A stretch of 50,577 nt of DNA. It comes from Candidatus Sulfopaludibacter sp. Lineage in GTDB: Bacteria > Acidobacteriota > Terriglobia > Bryobacterales > Bryobacteraceae. How positions within the stretch are numbered: position 1 is the stretch's first letter; every line of letters begins with the position of its first letter. Made by a program: the position numbers and the translations under genes. The DNA is taken from contig JARLGM010000030.1 in the NCBI GenBank assembly GCA_031292755.1, forward strand, positions 1 to 50,577, in the 5' to 3' direction. The notes under the pieces are model-generated. The model did no database searches. It saw only the letters and a list, made by a program, of their open reading frames with translations, and had not been told where the DNA came from. Of the stretch, positions 16,959 through 24,305 are shown in pieces.

Positions 16959-17509
16959 CAATATCCATTGTCAAACACGGACTTGCGGCAGGCGCGGCAG
17001 AATTCGGCGGATTTGATGTCCAGGCGCTCCACGGCGTGACTGCTGGTCATGACGCAGCGCCAGTCGGAGCAGTGACGCAGACCGAAGGTGTGGCCGAGTT
17101 CATGGACCGCTTCCTTAATGAGCCGCTCACGCAACAGATCGTCGCGTTTCGGCATGCCGTAGAGTTCCTCCTGCAGGCGCGCCGTGGACACCACGGCGCA
17201 GTTGCCGTCCAACTGGGCTTCGCCGAACACGAAGGTCAGCACGGGAACGTACAGATCGCAGGTAGTCACGCCCAGGATGCGGGCGTCGGGATCGCAGGCG
17301 CGCTCCAGGCGCTGGAGGATGGCGGTGGAGTGAAACTGGCCCCGGCCGGCATCCGCGGAAAATGCGATATCGAACGGCTCCGGCCGGATCCGGCAGGGCG
17401 TGCGGAACAGCCGGGCCAGATGAGACGCCAGGTTCTCCAGCGCGTCCAGGCCCGGGGCTGCGTGCCCCGGGTCACCGTTCGACAGCGGGATCACATGGAT
17501 CGGTTTCAC
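16955..17509 (-). CDS. amzA: Archaemetzincin family zinc metallopeptidase
   Basis: A 184-residue cytoplasmic-looking protein with no signal peptide. The archaemetzincin site is complete: HELGHTFGLRHC at 136-147 supplies the three zinc His and the catalytic Glu137, and Cys147, Cys152, Cys171 and Cys174 form the family's second zinc site. Archaemetzincins are widespread in archaea and patchy in bacteria; their substrates are not established. The start is GTG 17509, overlapping the regulator's stop as GTGA, and its own stop overlaps hypF the same way, so it is translated within the operon. A role in maturing or turning over an operon protein is inference. Confidence 0.9.
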   Translation of the reverse strand: MKPIHVIPLSNGDPGHAAPGLDALENLASHLARLFRTPCRIRPEPFDIAFSADAGRGQFHSTAILQRLERACDPDARILGVTTCDLYVPVLTFVFGEAQLDGNCAVVSTARLQEELYGMPKRDDLLRERLIKEAVHELGHTFGLRHCSDWRCVMTSSHAVERLDIKSAEFCRACRKSVFDNGYW

Positions 17510-18876
17510 CGCAGCCCGTAACGCCGTAGCTTGTTGTACAGCGTGGTCCGGTCGATATCCAGGATGCGCGCGGCGCGCGACAGATTGTGCTGAGTTTCGC
17601 GCAGGATGCGTTCGATATGCACGCGCTCCACATCGTCCAGAGTCTTGCCGCCCTTGGGTTCATCGGCTTGAAACTGGAACGAAAAATCGGCCGGGCGGAT
17701 TTCCTGTCCGCGTCCCACGACCAGGGCGCGCTCCACGGCATTCTCCAGTTCACGGACGTTGCCCGGCCAATCGTGGCGCATGAGCAATTCAAGCGACTCG
17801 GGCGAGATCTGCGGTACCGGCCGGCTGGTGGCCATGCAGAACTTGTTGAGGAAATGGTTCACCAGCAGGGGAATATCTTCGCGGCGGTCGCGCAGCGGAG
17901 GAATCTCGATGCAGAAAACGTGCAGCCGGTAATACAGGTCCGGCCGGAATGTGCCTTCCTTGACCAGAGTCTCCAGGTTCTTGTTGGTGGCGGCAATGGC
18001 GCGGAAATCCACTTTGATCTGCTGATTTCCGCCGACGCGCACGATTTCCTTTTCCTGCAAAACGCGCAGCAGGTCGGTCTGGGTGCGGAGGCTGATGTCG
18101 CTGATCTCATCCAGGAAGACGGTGCCGCCGTCGGCCACTTCGAACTTGCCCTTCTTACGGAATTGCGCGCCGGTGAAGGAGCCTTTTTCGTGGCCGAACA
18201 GTTCGCTTTCGAGGAGCGTTTCGGTGAGCGCGCCGCAGTGAATGGTCACCATGGGCATAAAGCGGCGCGGGCCGGCGGCATGGATCGAACGCGCCACCAC
18301 TTCCTTGCCGGTGCCGCTTTCGCCGGTGATCAGGACAGTGGCTTCGGTGGGCGCCACCATTTCGATCAGTTCCACCACTTTCTTCATGGCGGGGCTCTTA
18401 CCGATCAGTTCGGTGCCGGGCACGGCCTCCTGCAGGTTCTCGCGCAGGCGGGTCACTTCGCGGCGGGCGCGCTTGTGCTCCAGGGCGTTGGAGACCAGGT
18501 GCGAGAGCTCGTCCGGATCCACGGGCTTGGTGATGTAGTCATAGGCTCCGCGCTTCAGCGCCTGCACCGCGGTATCGACCGCCGCGTATCCGGTCATGAT
18601 GACGACGGTCAGGTCCGGGTCAGCCTCGCGCAGGCGGGACTGTAGTTCCATGCCGTCCATCCCCGGCATCTTGATGTCGAGCAGCGCGATGTCGAACTCG
18701 GCTTGAGCGATCACCTCCAGCGCCTCCCGGCCGCTGCCGACGGGCCGGGCCGTGTAACCTTCGCTGGTAAACCATTTGCTCAACGAATCGCGAACCACCA
18801 GCTCGTCATCGACGATGAGGATTCTTCCTTTTGCTTTGTTTGATGTCAAGGGTTCTTCTACCACGCTACTTCCCAT
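17506..18876 (-). CDS. Sigma-54-dependent response regulator (NtrC family)
   Basis: A 456-residue regulator. A receiver domain (ILIVDDE to KPVDPDEL) has the phospho-acceptor Asp in LLDIKMPG. The AAA+ domain has Walker A GESGTGKE, the sigma-54 contact loop as GSFTGA rather than GAFTGA, and the arginine-finger region. A Fis-type helix-turn-helix ends the protein (NLSRAARILDIDRTTLYNKLRRYGL). The GSFTGA variant occurs in working regulators and is not taken as inactivating. The gene overlaps the kinase gene by 11 bp and the archaemetzincin gene by four. Its likely target is the sigma-54 promoter at 23194-23207 of its own operon. Confidence 0.95.
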   Translation of the reverse strand: MGSSVVEEPLTSNKAKGRILIVDDELVVRDSLSKWFTSEGYTARPVGSGREALEVIAQAEFDIALLDIKMPGMDGMELQSRLREADPDLTVVIMTGYAAVDTAVQALKRGAYDYITKPVDPDELSHLVSNALEHKRARREVTRLRENLQEAVPGTELIGKSPAMKKVVELIEMVAPTEATVLITGESGTGKEVVARSIHAAGPRRFMPMVTIHCGALTETLLESELFGHEKGSFTGAQFRKKGKFEVADGGTVFLDEISDISLRTQTDLLRVLQEKEIVRVGGNQQIKVDFRAIAATNKNLETLVKEGTFRPDLYYRLHVFCIEIPPLRDRREDIPLLVNHFLNKFCMATSRPVPQISPESLELLMRHDWPGNVRELENAVERALVVGRGQEIRPADFSFQFQADEPKGGKTLDDVERVHIERILRETQHNLSRAARILDIDRTTLYNKLRRYGLR

Positions 18877-20497
18877 TGGCTCCTCCTTTTTGGGACACGC
18901 CGCAAAGGGCCGGCAGGCCCGCGGCCTGTCCTACAGCCGGTAATGCCACTCGAAATTCCGTTCCTTCTCCGGGCGTGGAGCGGACTGAGATCTCTCCCGC
19001 GTGCTGCTCCACGATGCTATGCGCCACAGCCAGGCCCAGTCCGGTGCGGTTCTGGTCCTCTTTAGTGGTGAAGAACGGATCAAAGATTCGCGGCAGAACA
19101 TCAGCAGGGATGCCGCTTCCCGAATCTTTCACAGTCACTACGCCTTGTTCGCCGGCTTCGTCCAATCCGGTCGACACGATCAACCGGCCCCCTTTGGGCA
19201 TGGCCTCGGAAGCGTTGACCATAAGCACCAGGATGACCTGCTGAATCTGATTGGCGTCGCAGTCAACCTGGGGCAGCGCGTCTGCCAGAGCTTCGGTCAG
19301 CTCGATATTCTGCATCTCGAGCTTGTGTTTGACCAGCAGGACGGCGCGATGCGCGATGACATTCAGATCGTTCGGCTCGCGGCGGCTGGGCGCCTGGCGC
19401 GAGAAGGTAAGCAGGTTCTTCACCAGTTCGCCACAGCGTTTGCTCTCGCGCTCGATGGTTTGCAACTGCTCCGCCAGAGAATCGCGATTGGGCAAGTCAT
19501 GCTTCAGCAATTCGCGGAGCACCAGCCGCGCGTAGGTGAGGATGGCGAACAGGGGATTGTTAATTTCGTGTGCGACAGTGGCCGCCAGTTTGCCGATGGA
19601 GGCCATCTTTTCAGAACTGAGCAGGGTCTTGTGGACACGCTCGAGTTCCGCCGTTTTACGCCGCACCTGCTCTTCGATTTTGGCCTGCACGCCGGCCACC
19701 TCGGCGGTCATGGAGTTGAAGGACCTGGCCAGGTCGCCGAGTTCGTCGTCGGAACGCACCGGCAGCCGGTACTCCAGGTCGCCGCCGGCAACCCGGTGGG
19801 TGCCGTCGATCAACTCCTTCACGGGGCGGTGCACCACGACCCACATAAACAGCACGGCCGATACGCTGCCGAATACGATGCCTGCCAGCAGGAACCATTT
19901 GAGCGTGGCCTGATTGTGCGCAATCTGTTCGTCCACCGGCGCCATGGTTAAATCCGCGTCGATGACACCGAGCACGCGCTGGTCCGCATCGCGCACGTGG
20001 CATCCGCTGCCGGAGCATTCCGGCGCGTTGTCGATGGGCCGCATCACGCCGAGCAGGTGCTCCCCCTGTTTATCGCGGAAGTCGCGGGCCCGGTCGCTCC
20101 GATTCAACTTCTGCAGCGGCGCCGATTGGGCATGGCAGGCGTAGCACTGCTCGGCCGTCTTATCGACGACGGTGTTGACTTCGCGCGCGTCGGTGGAGAT
20201 GGTGATGCGCCCTTCCTTATTGAAGATGCGGATGCGGCGGATGCCCGGCTCGCTGCCCAGTTCCCGCACCACGTTGTGGAGCGCGGAGCGGTCGTTATGC
20301 AGCATCTCGTAGTGCGTGCTGCGCAGGATCACATCGGTGATGCGGTCTGCCGCCTGCAACACAAACTCCCGCGATTGGGCGCGCTCCACCCGCAGGTTGA
20401 GGTAGCCAAACAACGTGAAGAAGGCCGCCGTGCCCCCAATCACGCAGATGGCGAGCTTGGCGGCCAGTCCCAGCCGGATTTTCTTATACAGCTTCAT
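18866..20497 (-). CDS. Membrane histidine kinase with two c-type heme motifs in the sensor domain
   Basis: A 543-residue kinase. Helix 1 is at ~13-33, a periplasmic sensor at ~34-198, helix 2 at ~201-221, then HAMP, a coiled coil, a HisKA domain with the phospho-acceptor His310 (VAHEINNP) and a HATPase domain (LVNASEAMP, KDSGSGIP, RTGLGLAV). The sensor holds CYACH (118-122), a standard heme c attachment motif, and CSGSGCH (161-167), a CxxxxCH variant. This predicts covalent heme and sensing of redox state, oxygen, NO or CO in the periplasm. The ATG overlaps the stop of the HybB-like gene by four bases (ATGA), and the 3' end overlaps the regulator gene, so they form a cognate pair. Confidence 0.93.
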   Translation of the reverse strand: MKLYKKIRLGLAAKLAICVIGGTAAFFTLFGYLNLRVERAQSREFVLQAADRITDVILRSTHYEMLHNDRSALHNVVRELGSEPGIRRIRIFNKEGRITISTDAREVNTVVDKTAEQCYACHAQSAPLQKLNRSDRARDFRDKQGEHLLGVMRPIDNAPECSGSGCHVRDADQRVLGVIDADLTMAPVDEQIAHNQATLKWFLLAGIVFGSVSAVLFMWVVVHRPVKELIDGTHRVAGGDLEYRLPVRSDDELGDLARSFNSMTAEVAGVQAKIEEQVRRKTAELERVHKTLLSSEKMASIGKLAATVAHEINNPLFAILTYARLVLRELLKHDLPNRDSLAEQLQTIERESKRCGELVKNLLTFSRQAPSRREPNDLNVIAHRAVLLVKHKLEMQNIELTEALADALPQVDCDANQIQQVILVLMVNASEAMPKGGRLIVSTGLDEAGEQGVVTVKDSGSGIPADVLPRIFDPFFTTKEDQNRTGLGLAVAHSIVEQHAGEISVRSTPGEGTEFRVALPAVGQAAGLPALCGVSQKGGANGK

Positions 20498-21663
20498 TCG
20501 ATCGCGACTAGGTCCGCCTCCTTTTCCGCCATCCCACGAGCCGGTTGAGCGTGCATTTCCGGTTCGAAGATCGGGAAGTATTTGGCGATCGTATGGAAAA
20601 TGGCGAAGCCCGCGGCCACGATGGAAAGCGTGATGGCGACCTCACTCCACCGGGGAACGTAGTGGACGCCGGAGCCCGCTTCCAGGCCGGTGATGCCAAC
20701 ATTCAAGCGGTTGGCAATAAAGCCGAACACCACCATCACCGCGCAGGCATACAGCTTGCCGGGCTGCATGCGGATGCGGTGCTGGTAGAGCAGCACCGTG
20801 GGCACCGCGACCAGCGCTATCTCCAGGACGAACAGCCAGGTTTCGATGCGGTTTCGCGCCAGCAGTCCGAACACGTGGCGGTGGCTCATGTCCAGGAAAC
20901 GAATCCAGAGATAGACCGACATCACCACAGCCAGCACGCGCGCCATGCTCGCCAGCAGCGGCAGTTCCAGCGCCCGGCCGAAGGCCCGGCTGCTGTGCCA
21001 GGATTCGAAGATGGTCATCGCCAGACCCACGCCGATGGCCGAAACGTAGAAGAGCAAAGGAAGGATCGGGGTATACCAGAGCGGGTACAACTTCTCGGGC
21101 ACGATCAAAAACAGGGTGCCCAGCGAACTCTGGTGAAGAGTGGAAAGCAGCACGCCCAGGATCATGAGCGGCACGGAGATGCGATGGATCCAGGCCAGGG
21201 GCTTGTGGAGGCCGAACTTTTCGAAAACTACCGGCAGAAACTCCAGAAACAGAACGGTGCTGTACAGGGTGACGCACCACGCCACTTCAAACATCACCGA
21301 ATGGGGATTCCACATCACCAGCGGGTGCCAGAGGCGGTCGGGGCGGCCCAGATCGTAGAGCAGACCGACCACCACCAGGGTGTACCCCAGGAAGGCGGTG
21401 AGCACGGCCGGCCGCAAGACGGGCTTGTACTGTTCCACGTTGAAGATATGGACCATGGCGACCAGAGTGAATCCCCCGGCCGCAAGGCCGACGCCGCACA
21501 TCACATCGAAACCGATCCAGATCCCCCAGGGGAACTTATCGCTGAGGTTGGTGGATCCGCCCAACCCGTACATCACACGGAGATACGTGGCGTATGCGCC
21601 GCTCAGCATGATGGCTGCGAAGATGGCCCGCCAGACCGTAATCTTGGGAAACTTCCGCGGCAT
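20494..21663 (-). CDS. HybB/NrfD-family membrane subunit
   Basis: A 389-residue protein with about ten hydrophobic helices, of the NrfD/PsrC/HybB family that exchanges electrons between a ferredoxin-like partner and the quinone pool. Recognisable blocks are FPWGIWIGFDVMCGVGLAAG near the N-terminus, LYDLGRPDRLWHPLVMWNPHS and LSTLHQSSLGTLF, closest to the hydrogenase-2 subunit HybB. The start is ATG 21663, overlapping the stop of the HybA-like gene (TAATG); an earlier ATG at 21714 lies inside that gene and is rejected. With the HybA-like protein it forms a quinone-linked module, but no catalytic subunit is encoded here. Confidence 0.92.
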   Translation of the reverse strand: MPRKFPKITVWRAIFAAIMLSGAYATYLRVMYGLGGSTNLSDKFPWGIWIGFDVMCGVGLAAGGFTLVAMVHIFNVEQYKPVLRPAVLTAFLGYTLVVVGLLYDLGRPDRLWHPLVMWNPHSVMFEVAWCVTLYSTVLFLEFLPVVFEKFGLHKPLAWIHRISVPLMILGVLLSTLHQSSLGTLFLIVPEKLYPLWYTPILPLLFYVSAIGVGLAMTIFESWHSSRAFGRALELPLLASMARVLAVVMSVYLWIRFLDMSHRHVFGLLARNRIETWLFVLEIALVAVPTVLLYQHRIRMQPGKLYACAVMVVFGFIANRLNVGITGLEAGSGVHYVPRWSEVAITLSIVAAGFAIFHTIAKYFPIFEPEMHAQPARGMAEKEADLVAIE

Positions 21664-22406
21664 TAGCGCCCGCCCTCCTTCTTTGCCACTTCGGTGCGCC
21701 GGTTGGTGATCCACCAGATGCCGCCCAGGAGCACGGTACCCGTTGAAACTATGTCCGGCACCAGTTCCAGGACGCGCCAGGTGGTTTCCGGCAGGGGCTC
21801 ATTTGGCAAGTTCGTGCGCAGTCCAATCTGCTCGAACGGAACTGCCGAGAGATACAACACGCTGGTCCCGCCCACTTCATTCAGGCCATACACTTTGGGG
21901 TAATACTGGCCGGGCTTTTCGGCGATGCGCTGTTGGGCCTCGGCCACCAGTTCCTCGCGATTCCCGTTCTTGGTGGCGCCCACCGGGCACGCCTCGGCGC
22001 AGGCGGTCAATTTGCCGGCGCTCTGCCGCTCGAAGCACATGTCGCACTTGCGCATCTTGGGCAAGCGCTTGTCCCATTCGTACGATGGCACCTGGAAGGG
22101 GCAGGCCTGCATGCAATAACGACAACCCATGCAGCGGGAAGCATCATAGACCACCGGACCGAGCGCGGTCTTTTGCAGCGCTCCTACGGGGCAAACCGAG
22201 GCGCAGGCCGGCTGCAGGCAGTTCATGCAGAGCCGGCGGCTGAATTTATCTCCGTGGGTCTCGACGGCGGTCAGCTTGTGCGCGGAGATTCGTTCCTCCG
22301 CGGCAACCCTGTCGTTGTACGGCAAGCCCCAACGCTCCGCGCAGGCGCCTTCGCAGGCCTTACAGCCGATGCAGAGCGTGCTGTCGTATAGGATTGCCTT
22401 TGGCAT
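21663..22406 (-). CDS. HybA-like four-cluster ferredoxin with C-terminal membrane helix
   Basis: A 247-residue electron-transfer protein. Four cysteine groups fit four [4Fe-4S] clusters: CIGCKACEGAC, CMNCLQPACASVCP, CMGCRYCMQACP, and CDMC with CAEACP. A hydrophobic helix near the C-terminus (VLLGGIWWITN) should anchor it, as in HybA. Unlike typical HybA there is no Tat signal at the N-terminus (MPKAILYDSTLCIGC), so the clusters may face the cytoplasm; this is inferred from the sequence only. ATG 22406 is chosen because GAAGG lies 8 bases upstream; an in-frame ATG at 22442 would add 12 unlikely residues. It is followed without a gap by the HybB-like gene. Confidence 0.92.
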   Translation of the reverse strand: MPKAILYDSTLCIGCKACEGACAERWGLPYNDRVAAEERISAHKLTAVETHGDKFSRRLCMNCLQPACASVCPVGALQKTALGPVVYDASRCMGCRYCMQACPFQVPSYEWDKRLPKMRKCDMCFERQSAGKLTACAEACPVGATKNGNREELVAEAQQRIAEKPGQYYPKVYGLNEVGGTSVLYLSAVPFEQIGLRTNLPNEPLPETTWRVLELVPDIVSTGTVLLGGIWWITNRRTEVAKKEGGR

Positions 22407-22472
22407 ATCTAGACCTTCAACTCCTCTTTTAGCAGAAATCATGGCAAATGTGTAGCAAAAACTTACAACCTG

Positions 22473-23156
22473 TTACGTCGTAAGGAAAAACTCGCCGGTC
22501 ACGGCTTTCCAATCGGCCTCGGGAAACGCGGCCAGGAGGTCTTCGGCGGGACGTCCACCGTCAGCCGCGACAGCTCCGGCGAGAGAAGGTTGCATGGCGT
22601 AGAGACGCTCGACGCTGGCCCGCATCCAGTCGCGAACCATGATTTTGGGGACCAGGTTACGGCTGGTTGCTTCTTCATCGGGAACGTGCATGGCTACCAG
22701 CCAGCCTTTCCCGTAGGGCTCTTCGCGGAGGCGCGCCGGATTGGCGAGCACTTCAACATTGACTTCCAGGACTTCGCCTTCGGTGGGGGACACCATTTCG
22801 GTCTTAACGCCATGGCGATAGAACGAGAGGATCTTCTGTCCCTGGCGGATCCACTGCCCGGGCTTGGGAAGCTCCACTTTTTCCACTTTGCCTGCCAGCG
22901 CCACGGCGAACTCATCGGCGCCTACGCGGACGACGTTTTTGCGCTCCCGGACAAGCCAGCTATGGCCGGCATGATAAGAAAGGTTGTCGGGGACATGAAA
23001 ACCGTTGACGTACTCAGACCCGGGCCCCTCGGGCGCACCGGCCAGTGCCGCGGTTTGGGATACCGACGGAACGGTAGCGATCACCTTGCGGCGATTCATT
23101 GCGTAATCCAGAACGATGAAAACCAGAAACGTTCCAAGAACCAGTAGGACTGTCAT
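22473..23156 (-). CDS. Membrane-anchored glycine-cleavage-H-like (lipoyl-type) protein
   Basis: A 227-residue protein, first in the operon. Residues 3-19 form one helix (VLLVLGTFLVFIVLDY). Residues ~58-165 match the glycine cleavage H protein fold: HSWLV, VRVGADEFA, VEKVELPKPGQ, SPTEGEVLEVNVEVLANP and EEPYGKGWL. The lipoylated Lys of H protein lies in an ESVKA motif; here the local sequence is RHGVKTEM, so Lys118 is present but sits two residues off in an ungapped alignment. Lipoylation is therefore possible, not certain. ATG 23156 follows GGAAGG at 7 bases. No glycine cleavage P or T gene is near, so its role is probably tied to the HybA/HybB-like module. Confidence 0.85.
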   Translation of the reverse strand: MTVLLVLGTFLVFIVLDYAMNRRKVIATVPSVSQTAALAGAPEGPGSEYVNGFHVPDNLSYHAGHSWLVRERKNVVRVGADEFAVALAGKVEKVELPKPGQWIRQGQKILSFYRHGVKTEMVSPTEGEVLEVNVEVLANPARLREEPYGKGWLVAMHVPDEEATSRNLVPKIMVRDWMRASVERLYAMQPSLAGAVAADGGRPAEDLLAAFPEADWKAVTGEFFLTT

Positions 23157-23193
23157 TGTGTTGCCTTCCTCTCTTTCCTCACCCTCCATAAAG

Positions 23194-23207
23194 GCACGGG
23201 AATGGCC
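23194..23207 (-). promoter_or_regulatory. Sigma-54 promoter of the redox operon
   Basis: On the minus strand TTGG-CCATTCCCGT-GCC gives the invariant GG (23207-23206) and GC (23195-23194) exactly 10 bases apart, with TGGC and TGC cores. The predicted start near 23182 leaves a leader of about 26 bases that holds the ribosome site of the H-like gene. The operon itself encodes a sigma-54 activator, which supports the call. The flanking bases are only a partial match to consensus. Confidence 0.6.
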
Positions 23208-23295
23208 AAAAAGTGGTGATTTTTACCTTTTTATCTGATGTGATTTCAAGCAGTTGGCGGTGTGGTGTTTTGGCGCGCGAGAGGCCGTGTCGGGT

Positions 23296-23309
23296 TTCAC
23301 TACGGTGAA
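23296..23309. promoter_or_regulatory. Inverted repeat, possible activator site
   Basis: TTCAC and GTGAA arms separated by TACG lie about 90 bp upstream of the sigma-54 promoter. That is a usual distance for an enhancer bound by an NtrC-type regulator. The arms are only 5 bp, so chance is possible. Confidence 0.3.
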
Positions 23310-23339
23310 TTGTAGAGATTACTGTTGAATCGCCTTAGA

Positions 23340-23507
23340 ATGAATAGTTTAGATACGATGTCGGAGATCGCAACGGGGGTGATGGAGAATCCTACGGAAA
23401 TCGCCCTTCATCAGCGGATTCTCAAAGGCATCGACGAGATCGATGAAGTGCCAGTGCTCCACCGCTGGAAGGCCTTTCAGGCTCTTGAAGAAAGGGATGT
23501 GATTTAA
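23340..23507 (+). CDS. Small hypothetical ORF
   Basis: An open frame of 55 codons (MNSLDTMSEIATGVMENP.. to ..ALEERDVI), not recognised. It has no signal peptide or helix-turn-helix; the composition is rich in acidic and aliphatic residues and could form helices. It lies between the redox operon's promoter region and the convergent SDR gene. There is no convincing ribosome site, and ATG 23358 is an alternative start. It may be a real small gene, a remnant, or noise. Confidence 0.25.
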   Translation: MNSLDTMSEIATGVMENPTEIALHQRILKGIDEIDEVPVLHRWKAFQALEERDVI

Positions 23508-23520
23508 TGAAACGACATCC

Positions 23521-24288
23521 TTAGCGCGCCGTCCAGCCGCCATCGATCAAAATGTCGGTGCCGGTGATGAAGCCGCCTCCCTCGCCGCACAGGAACAAGG
23601 CCAGGTTCCCGATCTCTTCCACTTTTCCCCAACGCCCCAGCGGGGTGTTGGACATGAACTGCTGATTGATCTCGGGATTCTGCATGAGCACGGTATTCAT
23701 TTCCGTGGCGAAGGGGCCGGGGCTGATGCCGACCACGGTGATCCCCTCGGCCGCGAGTTCCTGCGCCAGCGCGCGCGTGAGTCCCAAAAGTGCCGCCTTG
23801 CTGGCCGAATATGCGCTGCGGCCCGGCAGCGAAACGTGGCTCATGATCGAGGTCAGATTGAGAATGCGGCCGTAGGAGCGGCCGCGCATGTGCGGAATCA
23901 TGGCGCGGCACATCAGAAACACGCTGGTCAGATTGGTGTCGGTAACTTTGCGCCACTCTTCCAGAGTGTATTCCACCAGCGGCTTGCGAATGTTCGTTCC
24001 GGCGTTATTGATGAGGATGTCGACGTGCCCGAACTTCGATGCAACCTGTCCGGTCATCGCCGCCACCTGCTCCGCATCGGTAACATCGGCGAGGAAGATC
24101 GCCGCCTCCGCGCCCAGCGCCGCCGCTTCCGCCGCGGTCTCCTCCAACTTGGCGCGGTCGCGCGCCACCAACGCCAGTTTCGCTCCCGCGCCGCCCAGGG
24201 CAAGCGCCATCGCTTTGCCCAACCCGCGGCTCGCGCCGGTAATTACAGCTACTTTTCCTTCCAGAGTTTTTGACATGGTATCTGTCAT
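23521..24288 (-). CDS. Short-chain dehydrogenase/reductase
   Basis: A 255-residue classical SDR. The NAD(P)-binding TGASRGLG motif, the NNAG motif (LINNAGTNIRKPL), the catalytic Ser in LTSIMSH and the YSASK pair are all present; the C-terminus GGGFITGTDILIDGGW is typical. The closest-looking members are gluconate 5-dehydrogenase or 2-deoxy-D-gluconate 3-dehydrogenase types, so a sugar-acid substrate is likely, but the exact one cannot be read. ATG 24288 is preferred; ATG 24276 is also possible. The start is 3 bases past the stop of the upstream enolase-superfamily gene, so the two form an operon, consistent with sugar-acid catabolism. Confidence 0.88.
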   Translation of the reverse strand: MTDTMSKTLEGKVAVITGASRGLGKAMALALGGAGAKLALVARDRAKLEETAAEAAALGAEAAIFLADVTDAEQVAAMTGQVASKFGHVDILINNAGTNIRKPLVEYTLEEWRKVTDTNLTSVFLMCRAMIPHMRGRSYGRILNLTSIMSHVSLPGRSAYSASKAALLGLTRALAQELAAEGITVVGISPGPFATEMNTVLMQNPEINQQFMSNTPLGRWGKVEEIGNLALFLCGEGGGFITGTDILIDGGWTAR

Positions 24289-24289
24289 T

Positions 24290-24305
24290 ATCACCAATTG
24301 GTGAT
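24290..24305. repeat. Perfect 16-bp palindrome ATCACCAATTGGTGAT
   Basis: The palindrome covers the last codons and stop of the enolase-superfamily gene and ends 2 bases before the SDR start. Its half-site encodes the protein's final ITNW, so the symmetry may be accidental, but it also fits a regulator site or an RNA hairpin that would affect SDR translation. Confidence 0.5.

Noticed and set aside
17506-18876. GSFTGA instead of GAFTGA as a sign of an inactive sigma-54 activator
   Set aside because: This substitution occurs in functional regulators, and the operon has a matching promoter.
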